In this document: one piece after another, positions 53,570-53,598 of the stretch | Position numbering within the stretch: the stretch's first letter is position 1 | How the letters are laid out: each line of letters begins with the position of its first letter | Assembly (NCBI GenBank): GCA_934309145.1 | Contig: CAKRCW010000012.1 | Location: forward strand, 1-53,598 | Direction of reading: 5' to 3' | Source of the DNA: an uncultured Lachnospiraceae bacterium | GTDB taxonomy: Bacteria; Bacillota; Clostridia; Lachnospirales; Lachnospiraceae | Length of the DNA: 53,598 bases | The notes under the pieces: model-generated | Database searches by the model: none | The model's input: the letters and a program-made list of their open reading frames with translations, nothing else | Told to the model about the DNA's origin: nothing | Program-made: the position numbers and the translations under genes

Positions 53570-53598
53570 TCTAAGGATAAGCCCTCGACCTATTAGTA
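53570..53598 (-). rRNA. 23S ribosomal RNA, 3' end only
   Basis: The minus strand at the right edge reads TACTAATAGGTCGAGGGCTT, the last conserved part of bacterial 23S rRNA, and then ATCC. The rest lies beyond the window. The exact mature end near 53570 is an estimate. The 89 nt between it and the terminator resemble a usual 23S-5S spacer, yet no 5S gene follows. Confidence 0.85.

Noticed and set aside
1..53598. CRISPR array, tRNA genes or toxin-antitoxin pairs
   Set aside because: No regularly spaced repeats, no cloverleaf with GTTCRANYC, and no small gene pair of that kind were seen.

Overview
The window is a chromosomal segment of a low-GC Gram-positive anaerobe, most probably a member of the Lachnospiraceae (Clostridia). 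This rests on tandem metabolic operons on one strand, the Firmicutes RNA regulators (tryptophan T-box, lysine riboswitch, preQ1 riboswitch), strong GGAGG ribosome binding sites, TTGACA/TATAAT promoters, and several small proteins of the kind seen in that family. The genus cannot be fixed from this sequence alone. About 90 percent of the genes lie on the minus strand. I saw no prophage, complete insertion sequence, CRISPR array or tRNA gene.

Layout, in window order. 184-7181: the complete trp operon (read right to left: T-box leader, trpE, trpG, a 71-nt hairpin, trpD, trpC, trpF, trpB, trpA). 7207-11540: a membrane methyl-accepting chemotaxis protein, a small exported protein of unknown function, a 35-residue membrane peptide with a CPA1-type K+/Na+:H+ antiporter, then a 419-bp near-perfect palindrome. 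11529-18515: a row of housekeeping and unknown genes (75-aa unknown, HD hydrolase, glpK, a divergent MetH-activation-like protein, a HAD phosphatase, nth, a small alarmone-hydrolase-like HD protein, glgB). 18592-20303: a TetR regulator, a structured intergenic region that may encode an RNA, and an AraC regulator. 20300-28865: a flavodoxin-like reductase, an ABC-F ATPase, and a purine cluster (purF, purB, a MurE-like ligase, purA).

28950-33057: a PilZ protein and a cell-envelope sugar operon (glmM, polyprenyl-phosphate sugar transferase, rfbD). 33066-36642: a preQ1-riboswitch-controlled queuosine precursor operon (queD, queE, folE, queC) ending in a diacylglycerol-kinase-family gene. 36655-41943: thrC, a 3D-domain cell-wall protein, a lone plus-strand HNH/AP2-like protein, dusB and coaX. 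41960-44260: a small conserved protein and dapB-dapA behind a lysine riboswitch. 44262-51301: a tandem OB-fold protein, an RNA 2'-O-methyltransferase, dnaE, a DUF5662-like protein, apbE and a small protein. The window closes with a second ABC-F ATPase converging on the 3' end of a 23S rRNA gene that has no 5S gene behind it.

Most of the content is ordinary core metabolism under known RNA switches. The parts that ordinary annotation does not explain are the 419-bp palindrome at 11122-11540, the hairpin-rich region at 19196-19420, the 35-aa membrane peptide beside the antiporter, the HNH/AP2-like protein at 39417, and repeated cases where the last codons of a gene are folded into a long palindrome with its own 3' flank.
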